A stretch of 64,000 nucleotides of DNA from Branchiostoma belcheri (GCF_001625305.1 NW_017803046.1:1165515-1229514); one strand, 5' to 3'; positions 37,801-52,800 are shown, counted from the first letter of the stretch. Numbers and translations are program-made. The notes: generated by a model not told the origin, from the letters alone.

Positions 37801-40800
37801 GAGAGTTCGTCAAGAAGCTAGAGGAAAGAGGAGTTAAGGTAGGTTCAGTCATTTTAGTTTGTACATATCGATGTATACAGTTTGTGGAACCTGTAGTTAA
37901 AACAGAAACAGATACGGAACCCAAACATCCACTTCATTCGTAGACCACGAGCTATCTGCCAATCGAAAGTCATGATTGTAACATGTATGAGATACAAAAT
38001 TTAAAACTGATATCTGCTGCATTACCATTAAAGGGTGGTAGGGGACAATAAAAAATGAACTTGTCCTTTGTTTTGCTAATTCAAATACTAAATATAGTAA
38101 GGGTTAGTATACAACTCCCCAAGTTATGCTGTGCACAAATACACACACATGCTACAGAAAACATAACCACCTTCGTTAAAAAAAGATTCATTGCATAGAC
38201 TATTGACGTGAAAATATTCTAAACAATACACTGATAATCGTTTCTGGACTTAGATAATGGCCAGAGGATGCGGGTACCATTTAGAAAGCAACTTTCGTGG
38301 TTATTGAGGTGCTCACAGTATCGTTCAACACTCTATTTACTTTAAAATTCCATGTTGAGTCGGTGCAAAAGAAAATAAATTCATTCTGACTACGCCGTAT
38401 GATGAGGTGCGAATCAAAGCGATAAAATGTCAAGTAATAATACATTATCGTAGTAAAATCAATTGAGGTGCTATCAGGCAAGTCCCTAAGCCGGTTTACC
38501 GCTTCAAATACAGGCTGATTGCTACTAGTTACAGATGGTGTCTGGTACATTCGGCGCTGTGTTATCGCCCAGCCACAGGCAGGCATAGTTTGTGGTAAGA
38601 CCTGCTACACGATGGCCCTTGAAAGTCATTTGGACGTGTTGTGGGGAACAGACTGTCAGAATACTGTAAAAGGTGTCATGGGACACAGGAAAAATGTTCT
38701 CTGAACTGACAGAGGTGAAGGAGGATTCACATTTCTTTTTAGTTTCAAAAGACGTATTTGGCGACTGCAGTGGTAATAAAGAAGAGTGTTTTGTAGTATC
38801 TAACTCTGGCATATACCTGCACATGTATCATGCAAAGAGGAAAGCGTTTGGGGCATTGATGCGAATGATTGAAGATCACACTTCATCAAACGTAGTTATA
38901 CATACGCTGTACGCATCTGCCCGAGCCTCTCTTACTAATGTCGTCTACAGGCACACGATCACTTAACCTCTTTCACCGTCCCGTAGTTATTTATGTGACG
39001 GAAACAGAAAATGGGAAGTTCAACACGTTACTCCGAGTGGAAACGGAATTTGTCTTTCCAAGTTTGACAAGGAAGTCGAGGACGTGAATGCACTATACTA
39101 CACATATCTATATATAAGGAAACAAAGATATGTTAGGTCTATTGCGAATTCTTCCTTAGAGGCTAGTTGTAAATAACAAGATACAATTATTGAACATCAA
39201 CGACAATGTGGCTTCTGTGATTTCTAATGCTAATGCTCTAATTATAATACTAATAAAACTTGGGTTGAACTTCTTTTCTAGAAGCAGTAGAAGGCGGAAG
39301 ACTCCACCTTTTCCGTAGTGCGTGGGTTCTGTGATTCTAGGAGGCGTCTAGTTTTTTTCTTTCGTCTGTGAATGTGGAGATGTATTTTGGTGGCAGCTGA
39401 AGTTCTTAAAACAACTCCCTTTAATCGTAATCGTCATAGGAACAGTTAGACACAAAATACGATTCGTCTCCCACTACTTTTGACGTCAGAATAAAAGCCT
39501 TTCGAACTGTCTAATTACACAACCCTAGCCGGGGGAAATCATAACCAACACTACAGCATCATCGTGCGAACGACTTTGATAAATCATCTATGTCACAAAT
39601 ATTGTCACCCCACCAGGACGGACGTGGTGCCACCTCTGCGCACTGATCCGTTGATAAAGTCAGAGACAGACGTCTTGCAATTTTCTTCGCTCCGGAGATT
39701 TCCAAAAGCCAGAACATTCGTCTTCTAGGATCTCGCGACCTTTCCTGCAGAGCTCGAGCTACAAAATATAGCCGGTCTTGTCACTGGCATTTTGAGGATC
39801 GCCGTGGGAGGGGGGCGGGCTGAGTTCACAGGAAATATCCTGACCAATATCAATGGATGGGATCAGATGTGCTAATGGTTATTCTACCCCTTTTGATATC
39901 ACGCGTATGGCGAATGATCTAAACAGATGTGCTGGGAGCAGATATGAGATTTTTTTTGGTATGGCCTTTGCGGGGATTTGTTGTGAAGGCACGACTACTG
40001 TGGTTGTGCAGCAGGCGGTAATGGATGGATGGATGTACGGGATAAAGGCATCGTCTGATTGATCGGTTTGATGGTAAATGGCGGTGACTATATCTCTACG
40101 TGTTGTCAGCGATGGCATCTTGACAGCGATGCGGAAACTCCATTGACTGCTGAGAACACTGACAAAGACGTATAAGATGTCTCGCCACAGATAAGCCCTT
40201 TTACCTTGACACAAAAAGGGTCACAAAGAAAGGTTCTGTGATGTATCTTTCCTTTGATATTTCTAGATCCTTTGCGCTTGGAGGAAAGATATTTTTCCAA
40301 GAAATTTTGCGATGCTATCGATTTCTAAAGTTGACTCCATCATGCGCGCACATCTTAAAGTCACCCGGAGTTTACTTGATGATAAATCTGAGATTAATAT
40401 AAGTCTGCAAAAGATAAAAACTGCCAACCGTCAAAATTTTGTTGTCACGGACAGATCTGACATATCTTTTACAAAACTACTGGGCACGTTTTATATATGC
40501 TATAAGAACTGTCATGAAATGCAGTTTGCGTTGTAGTTATGATCGATATAAAAGTTTATCCAGATATCATCTGGAGTATTGTACATACTAGGCGCATTAA
40601 AAGGTCGCCCCGGGTGTTCCTGTCTAATGTTGGTGAATCCGGTCCCGAGTGAGCTAACTTCCAGACAGAAAGATAAACGCCTCACGTAAAACCGGAGAGC
40701 GATAGATGGTTTAAAAGGTGCCCTTAGGTCTTATCCATTTTCGCGAACCTGGGGTGCACACGTCAACAGCTTGGAGAATTTCTCAAGGGACATTTTGTCA

Positions 40801-43800
40801 CATTCGCTTTTAGCCTGGTAGACAAAGGAAGCACTAAGGAAGTTAGCGCGGGGTCCTTCAAGGATGATGCAATGATACCAAGAAAAGTTTGGGTAGAGAT
40901 TAAAGACGCACAAGTATGCAAAACTTGTAGCTGACAATCATTCAGTCCGTATGATAGCAACATGTATAAACACACTAACGTCTGCACTCATGATACTATC
41001 ACGTGACTTCAAAAGCTCTAGGTAAGAGATTTCTTTGTGTTGGATCAAAAGTTTTAACTTTCAACATGTAACTACCAACACAGATGAACTTTCATGATAG
41101 TACTGCATTTTCTTGTTGCTCGATCTCCAAGGTTCTAATAAAGCACGCCATTCTCCCTAGACTGTACTATAGTGTTAATCTTAGCAAATTTCTGGAACAA
41201 ACGACATTCTTGGGAAATGGGGAGCATGAAAAACGATACGATAACGTCTTGCAACATGTGCTTGGAAGATACGACTACAGAGGTGCCTCGGCAATAAGAC
41301 CAATAAACCTTGCACATATCTTACTTTTTTTACCTAATGCTGGGCCCCATCTCTCCATCCTTGGAAGATAATTCAAGTTTTATACATTTTCCATGTTTGC
41401 TATTATTCTGCTTCCTCCGTGCCTTTTAGCACCTTTTCTCAAGTTGGTGGTAAGTGGTAACCTTCACGGTTGGTGAGCATGTAAAACGATGATTTCCCCC
41501 CTCCCTCCTTGCAGGAAAACCACTACGTCACGGCCTATCACGACTCCATGGTGCTGTTCGCCACGGCGCTGAACGAGACCATCGCCGCGGGGGTGGACCC
41601 GGCCGACCTCAAACAGAACGGCTCGCCCATCCTACAGAGGATGTGGAACCGCACGTTTCAGGGTAAGTCTGGCTGGAACAACGTCAGCGAATGATAAACG
41701 AAGCCACTTACATACATTTGCTTTGTTAGAATGCAGAACATATGACCTGGAATCTACCTAGGAAGACCAGAGGAACTGGTCGAAAGCTAAAGCTCTAGGT
41801 GAGAAGATTTACCTTGTGCACGTAATGGATCAAAAGTTTTAACCTTAGACCTGGAATCTAGACTGTTGCCCGGCCCACACAGAGTAGGACCAGGTCTAAC
41901 ATTCTCCTATCAAATTTTACTGAAGCCCCTGGCATGTCCTAGGGCTGCTCATTGAATCCAGGAAGGCAAAATCACCAACTAAAAGCGAGGGTAAAAGCTC
42001 ACAACGCTGAAGAATATAATAGCCTCCAGCTGCTAGCTGAACGCGGCAGATGCTGGTGAGAATAGGTTAAGAGCACATCCATCGCAAAAGTACTTACCGG
42101 AGTTTCAGAGGGATGTAAGCGAACAGACAAGCACATTGTAGTCGTGTACAGGGGACTCTTGCAAACAATGTTGAACACCACTGAGGTTTCTCCTATTTTC
42201 GCCCATAGAATTGGTATGAAACGGGTAAGCAAAAGTAATGCCTAAGAGTGCAGCCCCAGGCCTCAGTTAACCTGATATTACTGTAGCGCTTGGGATTACC
42301 AAATAAACGCATGTCCCTTCTACAAGGTACTTACTATACAATAGCGATATCTTTCGTAAGATCCAAAGGGCCCCAAATATCGCCTCTTTTCAAATAGTCT
42401 TGTTGGTGACTTCCTCTAGGGCATATATAACATTCGCTTGCTGATATTGGCCGTGCTTGCTAGTGTTATCACGTATTCGCGCAAACTTTGTCTGTGCAAG
42501 CAATGAAATAACCGACGTTCCTTGGGACGTACACTTTACGCCTGGGCTACCTCTGGCCACGGAGCTATATATCAGACGCCACGGTACTTTAAAACCCCCA
42601 TCCTTTCTCAGGGTGAAAGCTCTAACAAAAGGCTTCCGACGTCATTGATACCGCGATAACACAAATGTCACAGACAGCCCCAAAACGGATGCAAATACCA
42701 GATGAAAAGGTCGGAAGCATTCGTATTACGTTCATATTACGTACATTTATTACATGGAAATTGACTCCAATTGGTATGGAAAGAAAAATGGCCATAAAAC
42801 ATGAACAGTGTCAATGACTGATGCCCATATTATGCCCTGATAAACGCATCCAGTGGTAGACGGACGTTAGGTTGAAAGGCGTGGGTGGAAAAAGTTCTGC
42901 CTGTCGTTGTGAATTTACGAAAAGTATGAAAATGCATTTGTTACTAGAAGTCATCATGAAACAAATCATGAAGTATAACTTCCTAATCTCCAAGCAGATA
43001 TTTGGGTGGTTGCAAAGACAGTATCAAATTAGCCAGGCAGTATCCATTTGCCTGACAGTTACCATTTGCCATCTAAGCTGACTGGTGTAAAAAAAAAGTT
43101 AAAAAAAGATAGCCCGATAAAAATGCCTAACACACGCCAAGAATAAACCAAATGCTCGAAGAGTACAACTGCCAGCACAAACGAACGCATTTGGACGTAC
43201 TTGAACTGTTGTGGATGAACTTCAACCATCGTTAAAGAACGACTGAACCGACAAACATGTTCTACAGTACTGCAGTTCATATTCAAAAAGTTCAAACATA
43301 CAACAAATAGTTGTTAAATACAATGTTGCGTATATGCTGCAGCGATCCCTCTCTAATCCACCCCTTTTCTTATTTTTATTATATTTTTAATATTAGTGCA
43401 TACTATATTAACCCAGAAACTATCAAAGAACCGCAGGGGGCATCTGTTTCCGTGATGATAGGAACATATTTTTGAAAAATAAACGAGCATTTGTGATTAT
43501 TTGGGATGTTTAAGCCAAGGGTAAGCAACTGCAATACGTTACATATGCCTGACTACTGACACATAATAGATTTCCTAAATGACTAGTGATGGTATACAGC
43601 ATGGGTCTACGCTATTATCACTCTATGAAAAGCCGAGTTTCCGGGTCGGAAAATGCCACACACATCCTCAGGAAATTCTAGATTTCTAGGTAACCAGGGG
43701 ACTTCTAACCTACGCACGTGGTGCCCAGTCCTGAATATGGCATTGCAACTCTGGGATATGCAGGGCTTTGATAACTACCCGTACATATACCGTTGAAATG

Positions 43801-46800
43801 GATGTACACAGCAGGGAATTTGCCGTCTGCTGCTCTGCGTGTTTTTAGAGTATGTTTAATTTAGTGGCAATTATCACCTAATTATCTCCCCTGATTTTTC
43901 ATCTGGTTTCTACATTATGTCATACATCCCTGTGTTCGGTGAAATAAGCATTATCAATGAACGTAATTGTACACTGTTATTTTCTCGTTATGTTGCAGGT
44001 GCTGGAAAAGACAACATCAGTATTGACGAGCTAGGGGACAGGGACACTGATTACACTATTGTCGAGATGGACAAGGTTTCTGGGGAATTTAAGGTAAGGG
44101 GTCATCATATACATACAGAGAGAGAAGAGAGACATAGACAGACATAGACAGACAGACACACACACACGCGCACGCACGCGCGCACATACATACACACACA
44201 CACACACACACTCACACACACAGTCACACACACACTCACACACACAAACACACACACACACACACACACACAAACATACACACCCATCTATGGACAATTT
44301 TCCATTCTTCACATGTGCAAACTATTTCATTCAACAACGAATGGAGAGGTTGCAGAGGTCTTGCAGACTCTCCCATAGAGTGAACAATCTGTAAGGTGGC
44401 GTGGTGCGCTATACTCGTGGCCTTGACACAAATCATGGCAACGTACGTACGCTGGAGTGACGGTGACAAAGATGCTGCGAGTGAAACTGAAAATGAGAAT
44501 AGAATCATACTACACGTTATAAAAACATTTCCTATTGCCTTATCCCCTGTATATTTAGTCTTCAGCGTGTTGGTAATTTAATGACATTAACATATGGTGA
44601 TTATCTTTCAGCCTTTCTGGGATTATATGGGTTTTACAAAGTCGCTGATCAAAATCGCCGGTCAGGACAAGGTCATGGACTGGCCGGGTAACAAAGTCCC
44701 TAACCCGGAGCCCTGCGGTCTGCGAGGGTCCAACGGTGTTGCTGCAACAGAGGCTTGTGAAGGTATCCGAATAGTAATTGTATGTCCCGACGCAATTCAA
44801 CCATTTTGGCTGCAATGTTTAATTTGTGACAAAGTTATTGAAATAAACCATTGATATATATATACATAGTATATACAATTTCCATGTCAATACTGAGTTG
44901 GACATTGCCAGGCAGAATTTTTTTTACACTTTTGTGGCAACTCAACACAAAATTACGAAAAGCGTGGTCATTAAAGATGAGATTTCATTTCAAAGCGCAA
45001 TAAACACGCTATTCAATAACAGCAATGATAGGACACAGGGCTAGTTTAAAAAAAAACAGCGGACATATAATTGAGGGAAATTTTTGGATGAACCGAAATT
45101 TTCAAACTTTTTGTGTAAGGTTGATTTTCAATGAGAAAGAAATGTATAAAGTATGCTATTACTGAAAGAGTGGCTGAGCCAGAATGATTCCTCACTGCCT
45201 CTCTTTAGGCAGAACCCCGGAGTATCCAATGTAATACCTCTCCCGCAGAGAAAGGCTTGCTGAAAGGCTGCAATTACTTCTCTCGTGCCAAAGTACAGTA
45301 AGATGACAAGGCAAAACAAATCGATAGAAGTAAAAAAAAATGTTCTTCGACACGTTGTTCAGTTCATCATGCTCCCTGCTAAATGTGCATGCATCTGGCT
45401 GGAAGTAAAATCATTTCCTGCGTCGCCTATTTATATGCGAACACACCTGTTCATCATTTGGTAATGATCCGGAGAGGGGAACCAATTTAGCATCCAAATA
45501 TACATCAGCACGCCCCCAGCTGCGTTTGAAAGATGTGATTTTCATGTCTCGAACATGAACACCAACACAAGAAAAAAAGCTTACAGGAAACAAAGAGGAT
45601 ACTTTGGAGACAGGAATTTAGGAAAGGGGTGCAACGTGGGGAAAGAAAAGGGAGACTTGCTTCAGAACTAAGATATTTAAAGAGCACATGTTCACAAACG
45701 TAACTAATGCTAACGAAAGATAAATAAAAAAACACGGGAAACAAAAGCTATCCACTCCACTCATCACACATCGTGACCATAGCATGTCCAAACATTACTA
45801 TCAGTCAAAAATTTAATTAAGCCTTTAGATCACGACCTAAGAACATATCAAATCTGATAACAACACACCATAGCTTCTTGAGTTATATTTCTTCGCCAAA
45901 CGTCCGTCAATTGGCTTAGGATTCTGAAGAGGTTCCACCCATGGCGTTCTATTGAAAGGTCGCAGTTTCAAGGAAAGACTGCAGGAGTTGAACGTCCCAT
46001 ATGGATGAACACAGCACTATGAGCGGAATTCGGATTTCTCGAAAATTGGCTCCATTGTTCTGGTTCGCCCATCTCATTTTACAACGTGTTCACTTCAGTA
46101 ACCACTCTGGAGACACACAGGCACTCAATTTTTTGACGATAAATCAAAACACCTGGTGCCAGCAGTGTTCTTGCGGATACGACCGGAGAATGGAAAGTAG
46201 CGGTACTCGTTGAGGCTGCAGATGAACAGATTCGTCCCTTAAAACTGTTGATAGAACTTGCCATGCGTTGCATCTTATAGCAAAGAAAGAGGCGTCCTGT
46301 TTAATACATATAATAATGCCAATATTCACCCTCTTCGCCAAACATATCTTAAGTATGTCTGCATTTCTTAGTCAGTCATATAGACAGCTGATTTTTCCAA
46401 GACTATACCGGCACTCACAACCCCAAGAACATTCCACAGAACAGCCTTTAACAAATCGCGATGGCGCCGAACAAGTTCTGTTGTCTAATCAACGTCTGAC
46501 CCTGAACTTCATTTAAACCCATCTTTTTCCGTACCTATACAGCTCTATCTGCTGGTGGCCACGCGAAATGAGATTTCCCCGCTTCCTGAACTATGTCTGT
46601 ACCAAATTACGTTATGGCCCGTCTGTATCAAATGTCCATTCTGGTAGCCTACAGTAGATATCTCATTAACCCTTTCCTCCATGAAGCTGCCTAACCTTGT
46701 GAATGATACAAATTTGGTGCTAAAATAGTGCCCAAGGGAGTAGGAATAATGTTGTGTCGTCTGACTGTAAGATTACCATGATTGTGATACGCGAAACGAA

Positions 46801-49800
46801 ATGTGTGTGGTAATGTTTGTAAGGATGTAGTGGTGTTTTTTTTTTCCACGTTATTTTTATTAGGTTTTCAAAAACAAAAACAAGTACAATACACAGACTT
46901 GCATGGCACAGGTTTTACAAGAACAGAAACAAACTCATACCAGAAACCAATTCATTTATACTTATTCATCTCAATCTAAACATAAAGAAAACTGTAACAC
47001 ATAGTAAATGAAAGTTTAGTCGAGTCAAAAAGAACAATTTAAGAACAAAATTTAAGGTGTAACTTTCCCCACTTGCCCATATGTTTGTGTATTTTCCCCC
47101 CTCTATTTGCAATTATAAACTCCAATTTGCAAAAATATGCTACAAAAGATATAAAGGAGGATAGTTTAAGAGGGCATTGGCGATTTCTAAAGATGTAAAT
47201 TTTAGTCAACAGAATAATTATTAAGTTAGACAATATTGAACAATTGTCGGTTAAATCCCCAAACATAACATTGAAAGCGGTCAGCTGTAGATTCATTCCA
47301 GTATGACTTGAGTACCAGTGGTCCACCTGTTTCCAAAATTCAATTACATATGGGCAGTTCCAAAACAAATGGACCACCGTCTCCTCTTCCTCCTTACAAT
47401 GATCACATATAGGGGAATCAATTAATCCCCAAGTATACAATGTTTTATTTGAGGTTAAAAATTTGTATAATAATTTATATTGAAACATACGTGTCCTTGA
47501 ATCTATAGAAGTTTTATATATTAGACTATATACCCGTTTCCAATGTATTGGAATGTTAAAATATTCTTCCCAAGATGATTGGATCTTGTAAGGAGGCTCC
47601 CATGATCTATTGTCGCACATAAAGAAGAAGTATAGTGCTTTATTAATCTTTCTCTTTTCGAGCCATGTAATATTTCTACAGACCGGGATGCAAACTCTCA
47701 AGGGTGTGTTTGTCTGTCTCAACAACTGTTTCCATTGAATTGGAATAGCTGAAATCAATTGATTATATGTAAATTCAGAACACACATTACCAAATTTTAG
47801 TGCAAAGTCTTCGAATGGTAACACTCTATTCTCACAATCCAGAATATCATTGACAAACAACACTCCCTTGTTACAAAAAGTGGCTGAGTAAAATGGTTTT
47901 CCCCCAATACATATATTTGAGTTTAGCATCAACAATTGTTGTTTAATTTCCACTGTATTCTCTGGGGGGCGCAGTTGGAACTTTAACCAATATTGTATCA
48001 CTTGACTAAAAGTGTAGTGGTGTTTGTTTGTTTGTTGTTTAGTTGTATAACTCAAGAAGCTAAAAATATCAAAGACAAATCAAACTCTACTGATGAATAA
48101 ATTATCCATTTAATCTTATGCAGTAGTAGAGTTTGATTTGTCTTAAAATCTGTTTACCTGGATGTCTAACCTTCGTCAACGTACTAAAATGTAATGTTAT
48201 GAAAGTAACGTTGCTAAGACTATCTACCGAAAAATTGTTTGGGTTTTCCTTATTACTTCATTAGAACTTCCGTTTTAATATTTTATGTTCTGCTATGGTC
48301 ACTATGTTTATCTGGTGTATAGCTCTTTTTTGCAATGTCATATGTATGTACCTAATGGTTATGATACCTACATGTATATACTTGATATTTACAAATGAAG
48401 ATACAAAATCATAAGAATCAACAGGTCGATTTATAAAATCGACCTGTTGCGTCTGTTATGTATAGTAAGTATCTTTTGTATGGGGAGCAATATGATATCT
48501 CTATTCTTTCACTAAATAGTCAGAATGTGCTTATATACACATACATACGACATAGCATTGGCGCTTTGGCATGCATAGAGTCAAAAGGTTTAATATTGAC
48601 GCTTTCTTTTTTCTTTCTCCTAGTAGACAAACCTCTCGAAAACATCCTTCTGTACAGCCTTATTGCTGTACTACTGTTGTTGGTGGGGTCCTTCCTGACT
48701 TACGTTTGGTGGTGAGTATATTCTCAATTCGTATACCAACATAGCAGACATGTACATTTACATCAAGCCTGGATGGCGTCGGTATTTAGACACCGAGGAA
48801 AAAATAAAAACACAGCACAGCAGTTCTTTTACCGTAAGAAATTGTGCAGTTCCTCCTTAATCTGTACAGAAGTAAACCCTTATAAAACCAGGGGCTTGAA
48901 TAGCATACACTTCGTGCAACGAAAATATTTCTACACTCTGGTACCACGTAATCTCGATACAATCAATTGAAAGCAATGCGCAATGTTGCTGTTTTGTGTC
49001 AACATATAAGAAGGGAATACTTAAATGTAGTTTTTAGCAAGTTTCTTTCAACTTTAGATAGCTGGACAGTTCGTTCATAAAAGGCACAATACTTTCAAAG
49101 TCAAAGTCAACTTAAAACATGATTCTTGTAGGAGGAAAGGCAGTGTAGCTTGTGGACGCCTATTTCAGGTATTTAAACTGTATAAAAAGGCATAAAGTAA
49201 CGTCGTTAGCCGTACCATCAGTATTGTGACTGCTTGAATTGCACTGGGCAGCACAGCATCAGCAGAAGATGGACAAACAAGTAGTTGAACGCACAACTAC
49301 AATAGGAAAAGTATGGACTGTTGTGGACGGCTGCTTCATATAGGCATTGTCAGACCTAAACCCTGCGATCAGTGCAGTGACAGCTTGAACGGCAGGACTT
49401 AGAGCAGCCCAGAGTGAAAGATGAGATCACTGAACTGTGAAGAAAAAGTTCGTGCCAAACCTCACACAACTCACGCCTGTAATTTAGACTTGGGCGTAAA
49501 GCCTGACATTTTACGGCCTTTCCACAGCGGCTTTGCACACAGGCGGCGCTGAAAGAGCAGGGATTAACGGCTTGAAGATCAAAGTGAAAAAGTAATAGGC
49601 TGCCCTTAGCATCGCCAGCATGTCTCCGCAGTATTGAAAGATTTCCGAGAGCGGTGACGATCTGTCATGGCGCCTTCATCAATTAACTGGAGATGAACGT
49701 TTCATTTCTTCAATACTTACTACTTTGTAAATAGCATCATCGTCATCAACTGTGTATTGCAATGGTTGAAACATATCACAGCTGCATTATCTTCGTTTTT

Positions 49801-52800
49801 CTTCAGATTTATAGGTCTGGCAAACCCAGGTTGATGTTATTGAACATGAATGACATAGTAGAATACTATATTTAGTACCACAGATTGTGTACACGACACG
49901 ATACCAAGACTATCAGAAACAGGGCCCATTAAAGAAGATTGATGATGTCAGAGTGTGGTTTATTTCATTAGTATAAATGAATTATCCGGGAGTAATCACT
50001 CGCGAAGATAACACGTTTATAGTTATCGCAATGATATAAAAATGGTCCAAAGGATAGCAGCCTGGTATTATTTGGCAGTTTGTGGTGTTTCTAGAAATAA
50101 GTTCTCCATTCCTATAGCTATATTGCTGCAAGGCACGAAAGCAATCTCCGAACATAGCAGTATAGCCTCGGGCATCAAGCTGACAGAACGTTCGAGGAGA
50201 ATTTTAAACACAAAGTTTGAGAAAGCTTGGGGACTTTGATCTCGTTTTGAACGTTTTCTTTGACAGCTTTTAATAATGACATGAATAATTTATATGAAGT
50301 AATTGGGCACAGATTATAATGTATAACAGGAACCAAGCACTTTGCCTGTACAAGAATCAACTTCAGTGTTCAACTTTGGCATTTTTGGAATTCTCCTTAG
50401 AAACACCGCATGCAATTCCCTACTGCTCCCTGGTCGTGACAGAGACTGATTGCACCAGAGAACGATATGAATTTGCCGAAAGAAATGGAATAACTGATAC
50501 CAGAAGTTAATTTCCTGTGGTGAAACCTGCTAAATCCGAGCGGGTCTATCCGTCTAGCCCAATTTCACAGAGGATGTGTCTGGTCTATCTGTACTTTTCG
50601 TCAAGCTGCCTGACTGCAGCTTTAACAAACTGTAGTGTGAAACTGGCGAGTATTTAATTGCTGTCCTTAGGCAATACTTTTTTGAAAAGGATCTTTGTCG
50701 AGGAGCGTCGTTTGCCTTAGCAAATACAAAAGATATTAAACATTCTCTGAAAATGAATATTTCCTTACCAGAAGAACATAAAACACATCATAGACGAAAC
50801 ATATCTCAACGTCTCCTTTCAAAGAAAGTAACTTATAGCAGAAAATCAAATTCATTTTTTACAGTCATCAAAAGTTTGTAGGAGCTGATTACTGCACCAA
50901 GTCTATCATATATGCCCCCCCCCCCATCAGTACTTGAATAGCATGTCTAAGTGTATTTGCCTGCCCGTGTATCGTGGGCTTGTAGAGGACTTCAGGTTCT
51001 TATCTAGCAATTTCCGATTGTGACCCTGCCGAGCGTCTCAGGTACTTAAGAACTGATCCGACACTTCATTATCCATGGCCCTGAGAGTTAGGAAGATAAC
51101 AGGGACTTATGTTCAGACATGTCGGTTATGGCCTTCAGCGAATGAAGATTGTGGCGCTTGCTGCAGCTTTTTTAATTGGCGAACACGGATCCACGGATTC
51201 ATGTTACACCGGTACCAGGAGGGCAATTACGCCTGATGTAATACACGGTGGGTGATGGGCAGACGTCACTATTGCGTTGAGATTGTAGTTCCTAGTTATT
51301 AAATATCTTTGAAAATACTTTTTTCTCTTGAAAATTTCGGTCCATTTTGGAGACTTTTGTGCTGGAAGGAATGGGTAGGGTCTAACCTTTCCTACTTTGG
51401 TAATATTTTGTTCATTTCATCAGTTCAGTGAGCATAATTAGAGACCAGAGTGATGCGTTTTTTCCTACCTAGGGCGGAGGGATACATCGGAAAAGTAGGG
51501 GTTGTTAACTGTTGTCAGCTGTTATCAGAGTTTTCGCCGGTCAACCCCGTGCTTTCTTTTCCTATTTGGGGGCAGACGCTTGTGGCATCTGGTGCAGAAG
51601 AATTTTTGAGATTAAAATGCGAGAGAGTACGTTCATGAGGACTTGTTTCAGCGTATTTAACCATAGGTTTCTATGGCCAAAGGTAATGGCACTGTCTGCC
51701 CTCAGGCTGGTTGACGGATGTAGTGGTGTACACCGATAACCAAAACTCCACGAGGACCGCACACAGCATCTCGAGTGAGAACAAAACGATCGCTACGAAT
51801 TACGTCTTGAATGAAAAGGGGTCCAAGTCACACCACGGAAGAAATCGTACATTTGGCCTCTGGCCAAAACACCCGAGCATAAATACATCCATCTGCTATG
51901 AGACGTAAGAATTTCCAATGAGAGTGCACTGACCATCGGTGCCCTTGCTGTAACACCATCAATATACCATGGCAAACTGTCGTTGCCTTTTCCCAGTGTA
52001 CTTTAGATAAGGGAAAGTCTGCTTTGATATTTCCACCAGTGACGTATTCCCTATCATACCAGGTTGTGCATGTAAGTATTGTGTCGAAGATATATATCGA
52101 CATCCACTTCACCTTGAATTTAAAAACAATCCAGGCAAGTTCAAGGTAAACTCTATATAGCTATGCCCCACGCTCGACTGTGATGGTAGGAACGTTAACT
52201 TAATGTCTGGTGCATTTGGCTCCTAAATGAACCCCTTTCAGAGAAAGAATACATATAGTATATTGTATATGTGGTCACATGTGGTTATAGCAGTATAATA
52301 CAAAAACTTTAACGTAACTATGCACACATATTCTCAACGCTACACTGCTTTTCCAAAGATGACTCTAGAACTGACAGTGACTGATGAGTGTGAACTGTCT
52401 AGAGAGAGTTGAAAAGGTTGTTTGACCCTGCCTCAAGGTAAACTAGGCTCCGTTGGTTTCTAAACAAAACAAAACAAAACAAAACAAAACAAAACCGTGC
52501 GAGCGGAAACGAAGCAAATAAACGAAGAAATCCACAACTTGCACCTTTCATTTCCAGAATGGAACAGTATAGCGGGTAGCTTTGTCTATTTTCTTAAGAA
52601 CATGCACACGCATACACTTTCTGGTATGTAAGAACTTTGCGGACAGACAGACAGGCAACTGTCATCAGGACTTGGAAAGAGAATGAAGAAAATTGATTGA
52701 AGACTTGATGAAACCTCGTAATCTAATGGGAGTCCGGCAGCGTCGTTACAAGGCAGACGAAAGACTCCTGTTAATCTTATCTCATCCAGGCGTAACTAGA

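Larger units (their letters stand above)
44763..48623 (+). other. Intron 8 (3,861 bp) hosting a LINE and two hairpins
   Basis: It contains the minus-strand LINE at 46836-48012, a hairpin at 48072-48144 and a hairpin at 48419-48449. The first 2 kb holds nothing recognisable. Confidence 0.75.

Noticed and set aside
39879-40214. Minus-strand open frame of 111 codons in intron 5
   Set aside because: It has no domain or exon context and is antisense within an intron.
47039-48055. Host gene on the minus strand of intron 8
   Set aside because: The protein is the C-terminal part of a LINE ORF2, and the segment has an A-tail and target-site duplications.
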